This document shows positions 34,470 through 42,514 of a stretch of 64,000 bases of DNA, piece by piece. The translations under genes and the position numbers were made by a program. How positions within the stretch are numbered: position 1 is the stretch's first letter; every line of letters begins with the position of its first letter. The notes under the pieces are model-generated. The model did no database searches, was not told the origin of the DNA, and was given only the letters and a program-made list of their open reading frames with translations. The stretch comes from Gordonia paraffinivorans NBRC 108238 (GTDB lineage Bacteria > Actinomycetota > Actinomycetes > Mycobacteriales > Mycobacteriaceae), in the NCBI RefSeq assembly GCF_000344155.1, contig NZ_BAOQ01000018.1, positions 1 through 64,000 of the forward strand, written 5' to 3'.

Positions 34470-35315
34470 ATGCCCGACGTACTCATCACCCCGCTCGACC
34501 TGGCCGAACAGCTTCTCGGGACCCCGCCGGTGGTTCTCGACGTGCGCTGGCGGCTCGGCGATTTCGACGGACGCGCGCACTACCGCGAGGCGCACATCCC
34601 GGGCGCGGTGTACGTCGATCTCGACACCGAACTCGCGGCACCGCCGTCGGGCGCCGACGGCGGGCGGCACCCGCTGCCGGCGATCGGGGACCTGCAGGCC
34701 GCGGCCCGGCGCTGGGGTGTCAACGACGGCGTGCCCGTCGTCGTCTACGACGACTCCGGCAACCTCGCCGCGGCACGGGCATGGTGGCTGCTGCGCTGGG
34801 CGGGGATCGTCGACGTGAGACTCCTCGACGGCGGCCTGGCCGCCTGGACGGCCGAGGGCCTGCGGACCACGAGCGGTGACGGCGGACGGCCCAAACCCGG
34901 AAACGTGGCGCTCACGGCCGGGAACCTTCCGGTCGCCACGATCGACGAGGTCGCCGCGGGTGACTCCGTCCTGCTCGATGCGCGGGCCGGCGAGCGCTAC
35001 CGCGGGGACGTCGAACCGGTGGACCCGCGCGCCGGCCACATCCCGGGTGCGATCAGCGCCCCCACCGTCGAGAACATCGACGACTCCGGCCGTTTCCTGC
35101 CCGCCGAGGACCTGCGCCGCCGGTTCTCCGGTCTCGGCGTCGGACCGGACGCCGAGCGCGTGGTGGTCTACTGCGGCTCCGGGATCAACGCCGCGCACGA
35201 GATCGCGGCGCTGGCGGTCGCGGGCGTCGACGCGACGTTGTTCCCCGGCTCGTTCTCGCAGTGGTCGTCGGACCCCGACCGCCCCGTCGTCACCGGAGAC
35301 GAGCCCGAGCGCTGA
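34470..35315 (+). CDS. Two-domain rhodanese sulfurtransferase
   Basis: A 281-residue sulfurtransferase with two rhodanese domains. The first (about 5-130) is structural and has DVRWRLGDFDGRAHYREAHI and GGLAAW; the second (about 155-275) carries the active Cys in the loop VVVYCGSGINAAHEIAA. It transfers sulfane sulfur from thiosulfate or 3-mercaptopyruvate to cyanide or a thiol acceptor in the cytoplasm; the CGSGI loop does not settle which donor. It is divergent from the phosphoesterase, 32 bases away. Confidence 0.92.
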   Translation: MPDVLITPLDLAEQLLGTPPVVLDVRWRLGDFDGRAHYREAHIPGAVYVDLDTELAAPPSGADGGRHPLPAIGDLQAAARRWGVNDGVPVVVYDDSGNLAAARAWWLLRWAGIVDVRLLDGGLAAWTAEGLRTTSGDGGRPKPGNVALTAGNLPVATIDEVAAGDSVLLDARAGERYRGDVEPVDPRAGHIPGAISAPTVENIDDSGRFLPAEDLRRRFSGLGVGPDAERVVVYCGSGINAAHEIAALAVAGVDATLFPGSFSQWSSDPDRPVVTGDEPER

Positions 35316-35343
35316 GCCGGCACGCGATCCGCGGCCGCACCGG

Positions 35344-36624
35344 CTACTCGATGTGCGGACAGGGCGGGTTCTCGGCCAGACCGCACATGTTCTGGTGCAG
35401 ATAGCTCGGCACATCCGCGGGTGCGACGTCGGCGTGCATGTTGACGAGGTTGAAGCCCAGGAAGAACACGGCGAGGATCACGTTCATCACCGCGCTGAAG
35501 GCGAGGACGCGCACGAATCCCACACCGCGGGTGATCTTCAGCCGCTCGATGCCGGCGTCGGTGATGAGTTGGTCGCCGTCGCGACGGAACAGGTAGAACG
35601 ACATGGACACGACCATGATCACCGAGCCGAAGAAGATGCCCTCGTACAGCGGGAACTGGTTGACACTGCCGGTGAATATCGACCATGTCCCGTCGACCCG
35701 CAGGTACGACCACAGGCCCTGACGCTGCAGGACCTGTTCGGTGAAGGTGTCCAGGACGAAGAAGATCACGAGCAGCGCGACGATGATCCCGGCCTTGTTC
35801 AGCCGCGGCCAACGTGTGCGCGCGGCCCGCACCGCCTTGTCGATGCCCACCACCGCCAGCGGCAGGAACAGCATGTAGTCGGCCAGTTCGTAGAGGATCG
35901 GCGCCGGTGTCTCGGGGCCCTTGCTGACCCAGCCCGGCACGAACTCGCCCCAGGTGCCCATGTTGAGGAACGCCGAGTTGTAGGAGAACACCGGCCGCAC
36001 CGCGTTGACCCCGACGTCCTGCCAGCAGGTGAGCAACCACCCGAACATGAAGACGCCGATGGTCGGGAACCGCCCGTCCTTGCGGGTGCGGTGCACGAGC
36101 CAGACAATCGACGCGATCACGCCGACGACGCAGATGACCTCCGACGTCCGGATGATGACCAGCGTGTGGGTGGGCACCGCGTCCGGTCCGGTCGGGATCG
36201 GGGTGAAGGAGTCGGGGAAGATCCAGCGGATGCGACCGACGAGTTCGTCGTGCAGGGATTCGTGGACGAGGACGCGGGTCATGAGCGCACATCCCTGGCC
36301 GGCGTGGGTGATGAAGCCCCCGAGCACGCTCTGCATCACCTTGTTGAGATCAGTGTCGTCGAGCAGGATGTTCGCCGACTTGCCGCCGAGTTCGAGGACC
36401 ACCTTCTTCAGCGACTGCGCGCCCTGGCCGTAGACCTTGGCGCCCACGGTGTCGCTGCCGGTGAAGCTGACGATATCGACCCCCGGATGGGTGGTGAGCG
36501 CCTCGCCGGCGTCGGCGTCGCCGGTGATGACGTTGAGCACGCCCGGCGGCAGCCCCGCCGCCTCGGCGACCTCGGCGACGACGAGGGCCTCGAACGGCGT
36601 GTACGGCGAGCACTTGAGCACCAC
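35344..36624 (-). CDS. Chimeric ORF: aldehyde dehydrogenase fragment fused to AveC-like membrane protein
   Basis: Residues 1-132 are mid-region aldehyde dehydrogenase (TVVLK-type CSPYTPFEALVVAEVAEAAG, IVSFTGSDTVGAKVYG, LELGGKSANILLDD, and the active-Cys segment THAGQGCALMTR). From about residue 133 (36228) the protein becomes a multi-helix spirocyclase AveC-family-like protein (FPTIGVFMFGWLLTCWQDVG, FSYNSAFLNMGTWGEFVPGW, LYELADYMLFLPL). The junction is in frame, so one polypeptide of 426 residues would be made. It lacks the aldehyde dehydrogenase N- and C-terminal parts and is very likely inactive as such. Probably a deletion fused two once-separate genes. Confidence 0.75.
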   Translation of the reverse strand: MVLKCSPYTPFEALVVAEVAEAAGLPPGVLNVITGDADAGEALTTHPGVDIVSFTGSDTVGAKVYGQGAQSLKKVVLELGGKSANILLDDTDLNKVMQSVLGGFITHAGQGCALMTRVLVHESLHDELVGRIRWIFPDSFTPIPTGPDAVPTHTLVIIRTSEVICVVGVIASIVWLVHRTRKDGRFPTIGVFMFGWLLTCWQDVGVNAVRPVFSYNSAFLNMGTWGEFVPGWVSKGPETPAPILYELADYMLFLPLAVVGIDKAVRAARTRWPRLNKAGIIVALLVIFFVLDTFTEQVLQRQGLWSYLRVDGTWSIFTGSVNQFPLYEGIFFGSVIMVVSMSFYLFRRDGDQLITDAGIERLKITRGVGFVRVLAFSAVMNVILAVFFLGFNLVNMHADVAPADVPSYLHQNMCGLAENPPCPHIE

Positions 36625-36782
36625 CGTGCAACCGGCGGCGAGGGCCGGTCCGACCTTGCAGAGGTTGAGGACAGCGGGAAGTTGAACGGCGTGATCAGGG
36701 CCGCGACGCCGTAGGGTTCGCGGACCACGACGCCCTGGCCGATGCCGTTGCCCACCATCTCACGTGGATTGGCTGGAATCAT
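36625..36782 (-). pseudogene. Upstream fragment of the aldehyde dehydrogenase, frameshifted
   Basis: Minus-strand reading from 36782 gives MIPANPREMVGNGIGQGVVV and REPYGVAALITPFNFPL, the classical PFNFP stretch. The frame then breaks at about 36672; shifting by one base continues with LNLCKVGPALAAGCTVVLKC into the chimeric ORF. TTC to TC, a one-base loss, explains it. The first ~130 residues of the enzyme are missing, because the gene abuts the divergent CoA-ligase start. Confidence 0.7.
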
Positions 36783-38028
36783 GGGCGTCGGGCTCTTGCT
36801 GGACATGGTCGAATCCGGGCTCGGTGATCGAATCGCTCTCGGTGGCCGCGAGTCCGGGCTCACCCATGCCGACGTCGTCGCCGCCGCTCGCGGCGGGGCG
36901 GCGGTCATCTCCGAGCGTGACCCGTCCGAGGTGATCTACCTGGGCCGGAACGGCCCGGGCTACCCGCAGGTGTTCTTCGCCTCGGTCTGTGCGGGCGTCC
37001 CGTTCGCGCCGGTCAACTACCGGCTCGGCGACGAGGTGCTCGCGGAGTTGATCGCCGACTTCCGACGCCCGCTGGTCGTCGTGGAGGAGCGCTACCGCGA
37101 CAAGGTCGCCGGCCGTGATCAGGTCCTCGGTCTCGACGACTTCCTGGCCATGGCGCGGTCGTCGGAGCCGTTGCCTCCCCTCGATGTCCCGGACGACGCG
37201 CCCGCGGTCCTCCTCCACACCAGCGGGACCACGTCGAAGCCGAAGATCGTCCCGCTGCGGCATGAGAACCTGCAGGCCTATGTCTTCGCCACCGTGGACT
37301 TCGCGGGCGCGGCCCCCGACGAGGCGGCGTTGATCACCGTGCCGCCGTACCACGTGGCCGCCGTGGGTGCGACACTCACCAACTTCTACGGAGGCCGCCG
37401 CGTCGTGCACCTGCCCGACTTCGACGCCGAGGAGTGGCTGGAACTGGTTGCCCGGGAATCGATCTCATCGGCGACCGTCGTTCCCACCATGCTCGCGCGC
37501 ATCGTCGACGCGCTCGACGGGCGGGTCGCGAAGGCCGGCAACCCCGTCGGGCCGGGCGAGATCGGGTTGCTCTTCGTGCGCGGCGCACAGGTCTCGGGCA
37601 CCTACCTGGGCAAGGGCTCGGTCCTCGACGAGGACGGCTGGTTCCCCACCAACGACCGGGCGTGGGTCGACGCCGACGGCTATCTGTTCATCGCGGGCCG
37701 CGCCGACGACACGATCATCCGGGGCGGGGAGAACATCGCGCCTGCGGAGATCGAGGACGTGCTGCTCACTCACCCGGGCGTGCGCGAGACCGCGGTCATC
37801 GGGCTTCCCGACGAGGAATGGGGCCAGCGGCTCGTCGCGGTGGTCGTGCGCGATCCGAGGGCCGACATCACCGAGGACGAGGTGCGTTCCCACGTGCGTG
37901 CCCGGTTGCGCGGGTCTCGCACGCCCGACGAGGTGGTCTGGGGGGACGAGCTGCCGCAGACCGCCACCGGCAAGGTCCTGCGCCGCCGGTTGGTGGCGCA
38001 ATTCGAACGAGCACAGGAGAGGTCATGA
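36781..38028 (+). CDS. AMP-forming acyl-CoA synthetase with internal deletion
   Basis: A 415-residue ANL-superfamily protein. It keeps the P-loop-like AVLLHTSGTTSKPKIVPLRH, GYLFIAGRADDTIIRGGENI and the C-terminal LPQTATGKVLRRRL with its catalytic Lys. Between TMLARIVDALDG (about residue 242) and RVAKAGNPVGPGEIGLLFVR roughly 100-110 residues normally present are absent, including the YGxTE adenylate motif. The family is usually about 500 residues. The deletion is in frame, but the enzyme is probably dead. ATG 36781 is the likely start; 36742 adds 13 unlike residues. Confidence 0.75.
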   Translation: MGVGLLLDMVESGLGDRIALGGRESGLTHADVVAAARGGAAVISERDPSEVIYLGRNGPGYPQVFFASVCAGVPFAPVNYRLGDEVLAELIADFRRPLVVVEERYRDKVAGRDQVLGLDDFLAMARSSEPLPPLDVPDDAPAVLLHTSGTTSKPKIVPLRHENLQAYVFATVDFAGAAPDEAALITVPPYHVAAVGATLTNFYGGRRVVHLPDFDAEEWLELVARESISSATVVPTMLARIVDALDGRVAKAGNPVGPGEIGLLFVRGAQVSGTYLGKGSVLDEDGWFPTNDRAWVDADGYLFIAGRADDTIIRGGENIAPAEIEDVLLTHPGVRETAVIGLPDEEWGQRLVAVVVRDPRADITEDEVRSHVRARLRGSRTPDEVVWGDELPQTATGKVLRRRLVAQFERAQERS

Positions 38029-38333
38029 CCCTGAAGCCAGGTACCAGACTCTGCAGCCAGACCTGCGACACGGAGGTCGTGGTGGTGACCGCACCCGACT
38101 CCGATGTCGAACTCACCTGCGGCGGTGCGCCTCTCGTGCCGAAGGGCGAGCCGGTCGCGAGGGTGGACATCTCGGCCGGACTCGATACCGGCACCCAGTT
38201 GGGCAAACGCTACACCTCCGAGGACGCACCGGGACTCGAGGTGCTGGTCACCAAGGCGGGAGCGGGCACACTGGCGATCGGGACAACACCCCTGGAGATC
38301 AAGGCCGCCAAGCCCCTTCCGGCCAGCGACTAG
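38025..38333 (+). CDS. Hypothetical small protein, coupled to acyl-CoA synthetase
   Basis: A 102-residue protein whose ATG overlaps the synthetase stop as ATGA (38025-38028). It has a Cys pair (RLCSQTCDTEVVVVTAP), a third Cys (ELTCGGAPLVP), no membrane segment or signal peptide, and a predicted beta-rich character. I do not recognise the family. The coupling suggests a role with the CoA-ligase, or inheritance from the same lost pathway. Confidence 0.65.
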   Translation: MTLKPGTRLCSQTCDTEVVVVTAPDSDVELTCGGAPLVPKGEPVARVDISAGLDTGTQLGKRYTSEDAPGLEVLVTKAGAGTLAIGTTPLEIKAAKPLPASD

Positions 38334-38508
38334 GAGAGCGCGTCGGCATCATGGGCCGCGGCGAGAACCCCGGTATGCGCGACGCGGTGCGCGTCGAGGT
38401 GGTCCGCACACCACACCTCGACGGGTGGGAGAGTGCCGCCCGACCGGGCGCGCGGTGTGGAGGTCCGCCGGCACCCTGGGCATCCTCGGTGGCAGTCGGG
38501 AGACGGCC

Positions 38509-38610
38509 TCAGCCGAGCGCTCCACGCTCTTTCAATTCGGCGATCCGCTGCGCGTCGAGTCCCGCCTCGCGCAGGATCTCCTCGGTGTGTTCACCGAGCG
38601 CGGGGGGGTG
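38509..38610 (-). pseudogene. C-terminal remnant of a CaiB/BaiF CoA-transferase
   Basis: Minus-strand reading gives about 32 residues, PALGEHTEEILREAGLDAQR then IAELKERGALG and a stop (38509-38511), the standard end of family III CoA-transferases. Upstream coding is replaced at about 38608-38612 by the end of an IS110-type fragment. Confidence 0.7.
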
Positions 38611-38624
38611 TCCCTATGGTTTGG

Positions 38625-38957
38625 TCAAGCGGGGGCAGCAGCGGGGGTGCGGTAGAAGGTCTTGTTCTTGAGCATGGCGTAGAGGACGTCGCAGCGACGG
38701 CGTGCTAGACAGATCAACGCGGCATTGTGCTTCTTGCCCTCAGCGCGTTTGCGGTCGTAGTAGGCGCGACTGGTCGGGTCGTGTAACGCGGCGAAAGCGG
38801 ACAGGAACAACACCCGTTTGAGTTTGCGGTTACCCGACCGGGCGGGGTGCTCACCACGGATCGACGAGCCGGAACGGTGGGTCACCGGGGCGATACCGGC
38901 GTAGGCCGCCAGATGCGCCGCAGAGGCGAACGCCGAGCCGTCACCGACCTCGAGCAG
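38625..38957 (-). mobile_element. IS110-family transposase C-terminal fragment
   Basis: About 110 residues (LLEVGDGSAFASAAHLAAYA, GIAPVTHRSGSSIRGEHPAR, KRVLFLSAFAALHDPTSRAY, YDRKRAEGKKHNAALICLAR) match the transposase_20 (C-terminal) domain of IS110 elements, with the stop at 38625-38627. The N-terminal DEDD catalytic half is missing, replaced by a helicase-associated segment, so the element cannot move on its own. The IS end is probably within 38608-38624. Confidence 0.8.
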
Positions 38958-39134
38958 GATCCGCTCGGCCGACAGATGGCCCCGCCGGTACTCGGCACGG
39001 CGGTTGACGACCCACTGACCGATCGCGAACCCGTCGATCGTCGCGCCGCGGGGAGGCGAGCTGGAACCATGCATGGTGGCGTAGCGGTGCAGGTGGGCGA
39101 TCCCGGTGTCGAAGAGACGGTCGTAGGCATTACC
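38958..39134 (-). pseudogene. Helicase-associated domain fragment fused to IS110 remnant
   Basis: About 59 residues (NAYDRLFDTGIAHLHRYATM, HGSSSPPRGATIDGFAIGQW, VVNRRAEYRRGHLSAER) follow the pattern of the repeated helicase-associated domain of large actinobacterial helicases. They are joined in frame to the IS110 fragment. Further upstream the frame is low-complexity and not recognisable. Confidence 0.6.
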
Positions 39135-39196
39135 ACGGCTGGTCGAGCCAGCCTCATCCTCGTTCGACGATGCGGCACAGCCTGTTTCAGGCCGCT

Positions 39197-39949
39197 CTAT
39201 GCGGGGGTCCACTCGAGTCCGAGGAGTGTCAGGGCGCGGGCCAGGTGTGGATCCGCGGCGTCGATGGGGGAGTGGTCGACCACGTTGATGTGGGGGCTGA
39301 TGTCGGGGTCGGCGGCGCGTTCGTAGAGCGCCCACATGCGTAGCTGGTCGCCGTGGCGGGAGTCGAACTCGATGCCATCGACCGCGGCGTGTCCGTGGTC
39401 GGTGCGGGCGTAGAGCCAGCGGGAGATGGCCTGGGTGAGCCCGCGGGGCCGCCCGTCCCGCAGAGCGGCGGTGTCGAGGTCATCGAGACCGTAACGGATC
39501 GCGAGCGGCCGAAACACCGTCCGCAGGGTGGCGAGGCTGTCCGGGTCGGCGGGCACCGCGAACCGTCCGGTCAGGGTGGCATGGCCGAGCATCCGTGCCC
39601 CACACCACGATCGCGGGACGCGCCCGGGCGGCAGCGTGGGATAGTCCTGCTCGTCTTCGTCGTCGACGACGATGTCGTCGAGCTCGGCGATCAGTTGCGG
39701 GCTGGGTCGGGCGAACGCGAGAACTTCGAGGTAGCAGGCCAGGGGAGTGTCGGCGCAGTACAGGGTGCGCCACACCCCGTCGGGGTCATCCCAGCGCCCG
39801 GCGAAACGGCCGTCGGTGGCGTACTCCCACGGCGTCCACTCCCACGGACTCGGCGCGTACCCGACCCGATAGATCGGTGTGGCGGTCCGGATGCTGGTGG
39901 TGATCGGGCCGTGCAGGGTGCCGATCGTCGACGTACTCGGTTGGTTCAT
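39197..39949 (-). CDS. RES-domain toxin (NAD+ phosphorylase family)
   Basis: A 250-residue protein with an N-terminal RES domain: Arg28 in IYRVGYAPSPWEW, GRFAGRWDDPDGVWRTLYCA with Tyr64, and Glu75 in YLEVLAFARP, the Arg-Tyr-Glu set seen in the fold. Family toxins such as MbcT degrade NAD+ by phosphorolysis and kill or arrest the cell when free. This one is longer than the minimal RES toxins (about 150-190 residues), with an extra C-terminal region (GIEFDSRHGDQLRMWALYER). Its ATG overlaps the antitoxin stop (39949-39946), giving coupled translation. Confidence 0.87.
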   Translation of the reverse strand: MNQPSTSTIGTLHGPITTSIRTATPIYRVGYAPSPWEWTPWEYATDGRFAGRWDDPDGVWRTLYCADTPLACYLEVLAFARPSPQLIAELDDIVVDDEDEQDYPTLPPGRVPRSWCGARMLGHATLTGRFAVPADPDSLATLRTVFRPLAIRYGLDDLDTAALRDGRPRGLTQAISRWLYARTDHGHAAVDGIEFDSRHGDQLRMWALYERAADPDISPHINVVDHSPIDAADPHLARALTLLGLEWTPA

Positions 39950-40341
39950 CCCACCGCGGCGAACTGGCGGGCAGCGTTGAGCACCTGGGGGCCGACGTCA
40001 GCGAGCTCGCCATCGCGCAACAGCAACGCCGGCGCCCGGTCGTCGAGGACCGGGTTGAGGCCCTGGAACCACGCTTGGGCGACGGCGGGGGTGTCACGTT
40101 CGGTGATCAGCCGGGCGGCGCGGTAGGCGATCCGAAGCCGTTCGACGTCCTCGGGGTTGGCGATGGTGCGGGTGCCCTCCGCCCACTGCCGCACCGCCCG
40201 GGTCTCGCTCACCCGACCCAGGTAGGCCACAAGCTTCGCGCCGAGCAGATCACGCAACGCAGCCACGAGTTCGGGCTGCGACATACGTGCCGCTTCGGCA
40301 TAGGCGGCCAAATCCGGCCGCGGATGTGCTGCTGTCATCAT
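39946..40341 (-). CDS. Antitoxin of RES toxin (Xre/ParS toxin-binding type)
   Basis: A 131-residue protein. The N-terminal helical part (MSQPELVAALRDLLGAKLVA, then TRAVRQWAEGTRTI) looks like an Xre-type DNA-binding segment, and the C-terminal RIAYRAARLITERDTPAVAQ with AWFQGLNPVLDDRAPALLLR matches the antitoxin toxin-binding domain that ends in helices blocking the RES active site. GGGAGGTGATC directly precedes ATG 40341. It is first in the operon and likely autoregulates it. Confidence 0.85.
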   Translation of the reverse strand: MMTAAHPRPDLAAYAEAARMSQPELVAALRDLLGAKLVAYLGRVSETRAVRQWAEGTRTIANPEDVERLRIAYRAARLITERDTPAVAQAWFQGLNPVLDDRAPALLLRDGELADVGPQVLNAARQFAAVG

Positions 40342-40352
40342 GATCACCTCCC

Positions 40353-40370
40353 GATCCCAGTATAGATCCC
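40353..40370 (-). promoter_or_regulatory. Candidate promoter/operator of toxin-antitoxin operon
   Basis: On the minus strand TATACT (40364-40359) is a good -10 element 18 bases before the antitoxin start. It is flanked by two direct GATCCC copies on the plus strand (40353 and 40365), possible antitoxin binding half-sites. Confidence 0.4.
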
Positions 40371-40644
40371 GTAAGGTGTGACAGCTAGATACCAGCGCGG
40401 ATGTCAGCGCCGACACGCGGGATCGGCGCGAGCGAGCTGAATCGGATCAGGAGCGGTGGACTGTCCAGTGTCAGTCCGGGAACTCGGTCGTGATGCGGCC
40501 GGATGATCCGCTCGGCCGACTGTCGGACTTTGCGGTAGTCGACCCGGGCCGCTGGCGACCCAGTGGCCGAGGTCGACACGGAATCCTTCGATCGCTCCGT
40601 CCGGGTGGGGCGAGCTGCACAACTATGCACGGCCAGTAACGGGG

Positions 40645-40806
40645 GTGAAGTCGGCGTCCCCGGGCAGGGTCGAGGTGATGCTGTTCGTGGATCAGTCGAT
40701 CACCAACACCGCGAGTCCGGAACCCCGCGTCGACCGCAGCCGCGTCGTGATGACCATGGAGAAGGTCGACGGACGGTGGTTGGCGAGCAAGGTCGACCTG
40801 CCCTGA
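40645..40806 (+). pseudogene. C-terminal remnant of an Mce-associated membrane protein
   Basis: A 53-residue stretch (VEVMLFVDQSITNTASPEPR, VDRSRVVMTMEKVDGRWLAS, KVDLP, stop 40804-40806) matches the conserved C-terminus of Mce-associated proteins, which flank mce lipid-transporter operons in mycolic-acid bacteria. No upstream membrane segment or start is present. The stretch 40342-40644 holds nothing else I can identify apart from the antitoxin promoter. Confidence 0.65.
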
Positions 40807-40848
40807 CCCGCTGCCGGAGTCGCCGGCAACCGCGGCGACCGTCGGCGG

Positions 40849-41241
40849 TCAGCCGCCGTGCCGGTGTCGATCGGGTCGTGGCGGCCGGTCCGGGTTCTGT
40901 CCCGGGACCTGGCCGTCGGACTGCGGCCTCCGGGAGATCGGCGGGTCTCCTGCCGGTCGGAGAGCCCATCCGGGGACCCAATGGGTGACCTTCTCCTGGC
41001 GGTCCTTCGCGGTGATCGTGTAGGTGACCTTGCCGTACCAGGCACCCCACTCGTCCCGGCCCCACTCGGTGAGGACGCCGAGGTGGACCGACCGGATCTG
41101 CAGGCCGTCGGGGTGGTACTCGCCCACGAAGTGGGGCGCGTTCGGGAAGAGGGCACCCAGGTCGATGAGCACGGCCTTGTGCCCGACGCGCACGAACGAC
41201 GGCCGGTGAGGCCTGCCGGTGTCGCCGCCGATCCACTTCAT
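40849..41241 (-). CDS. Hypothetical protein
   Basis: A 130-residue protein starting MKWIGGDTGRPHRPSFVRVG. The first ~85 residues look like a folded beta-rich domain (KAVLIDLGALFPNAPHFVGE, YHPDGLQIRSVHLGVLTEWG, WYGKVTYTITAKDRQEKVTH); the last ~40 residues are Pro/Arg/Asp-rich and probably disordered. No family recognised and no catalytic motif. It is divergent from the ADP-ribosylglycohydrolase gene at 41422. Confidence 0.6.
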   Translation of the reverse strand: MKWIGGDTGRPHRPSFVRVGHKAVLIDLGALFPNAPHFVGEYHPDGLQIRSVHLGVLTEWGRDEWGAWYGKVTYTITAKDRQEKVTHWVPGWALRPAGDPPISRRPQSDGQVPGQNPDRPPRPDRHRHGG

Positions 41242-41421
41242 GCCCACCACCACAGTTTCGCACGTATGTTCGAGTCGCGGCAGGCTGGTGCCCGACGCCT
41301 GCGGACCGGCTCCACGATTCCGCCCGGTTGAGGCATATCCCTCAATCTGTTCCGTGGCGTGCGAGGGTCGCCGACGCATGTGAAACTGATGGCATCACTG
41401 AAGAAAGTGCAGGTGAAGGCG

Positions 41422-42492
41422 ATGAAAGATCGTTTTGTTGGTTGCCTTCTGGGTGGTGCGGCCGGCGACGCCCTCGGGGGATCGGTCGAGTTCATGTCGC
41501 GCGACGCCATTCTCGAGCGGTTCGGCCCGGCGGGGATCTCCTCGTATGCCCCCGCCTACGGCGGGATCGGCACGATCACCGACGACACGCAGATGACGCT
41601 GTTCACCGCGGAGGGGGTCCTGCGGGCGTGGCTGCGGGACTGCGACGGCGGGATCTCGTGCTTCGCGGCGTCCACCGCGAGGGCGTATCTGCGCTGGTTG
41701 ATCACGCAGGGGGAGCAACCGCGCCACGGCGTTCTCGCGATGTCGGAGCGATCGAGCTGGCTCTCGTCACACCGTGAACTTCACAGCCGGCGAGCTCCCG
41801 GCAACACCTGCGTCAGCGCCTTGCGCACGACCACCAGGCCCGGTACCGCCGCGACGAACAACAGCAAGGGCTGTGGGGGCGTGATGCGCGCCGCCCCGAT
41901 CGGGTTGTTCGCCGCGCGAGCCGAATGGTCGGCCCCGGGCACGTTCGAGCTGGGCACCGCGATCGCCGCGCTCACCCACGGGCACCCGTCGGGATCGCTG
42001 CCCGGAGGTGTCCTCGCGGTGATGGTGCGCGAATGCGTCGAGGGTGCGACGCTCGACGCGGCGGTCGCCGCCGCCAAGGACCTGCTGCGCACCAAGCGCG
42101 AGCACGAAGAGACCCTCGCCGCGATCGAACTGGCCGAGAAACTCGCCTCCGACGGCATCGCCGCGGACGAGGCCATCTCGCGGATCGGCGGAGGCTGGGT
42201 CGGTGAGGAGGCGCTCGCGATCTCGATCTACTGCGCGCTCGTCGCCGACGACTTCGAACACGGCGTCGTGCTCGCGGTGAACCATGGCGGCGACTCCGAC
42301 TCCACCGGCTCGATCACGGGCAACCTTCTCGGGGCGCGGGACGGGTCGGGTGTCATACCCGAACGGTGGCTCGAGCCGCTCGAACTGCGAGATGTCATCA
42401 CCGAGGTCGCATCCGACCTCTACGACTTCGTCGACTGGGAACTCGACGCGCCGGTGGCGGCCCGCTACGCGGGATTCAAGTCGGCGGTCTGA
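41422..42492 (+). CDS. ADP-ribosylglycohydrolase-family hydrolase
   Basis: A 356-residue all-helical dinuclear Mg enzyme of the DraG/ARH family. Metal-binding motifs are TITDDTQMTLFTAEG (about 48-62) and AVNHGGDSDSTGSITGNLLG (about 290-310), with the N-terminal GCLLGGAAGDALGGSVEF characteristic of the fold. Members remove ADP-ribose from arginine or serine residues or hydrolyse related ADP-ribosyl compounds. ATG 41422 has AGGTGAAGG upstream. It lies 1.1 kb from an NAD-consuming RES toxin, but no functional link is shown. Confidence 0.9.
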   Translation: MKDRFVGCLLGGAAGDALGGSVEFMSRDAILERFGPAGISSYAPAYGGIGTITDDTQMTLFTAEGVLRAWLRDCDGGISCFAASTARAYLRWLITQGEQPRHGVLAMSERSSWLSSHRELHSRRAPGNTCVSALRTTTRPGTAATNNSKGCGGVMRAAPIGLFAARAEWSAPGTFELGTAIAALTHGHPSGSLPGGVLAVMVRECVEGATLDAAVAAAKDLLRTKREHEETLAAIELAEKLASDGIAADEAISRIGGGWVGEEALAISIYCALVADDFEHGVVLAVNHGGDSDSTGSITGNLLGARDGSGVIPERWLEPLELRDVITEVASDLYDFVDWELDAPVAARYAGFKSAV

Positions 42493-42514
42493 GGCAGGTG
42501 ACGGGCGGCGGCGG

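Noticed and set aside
34876-36714. A 612-codon plus-strand frame through the sulfurtransferase and chimeric gene
   Set aside because: Shadow frame: the first part is out of frame with the rhodanese gene and the rest is antisense of the AveC/aldehyde dehydrogenase ORF.
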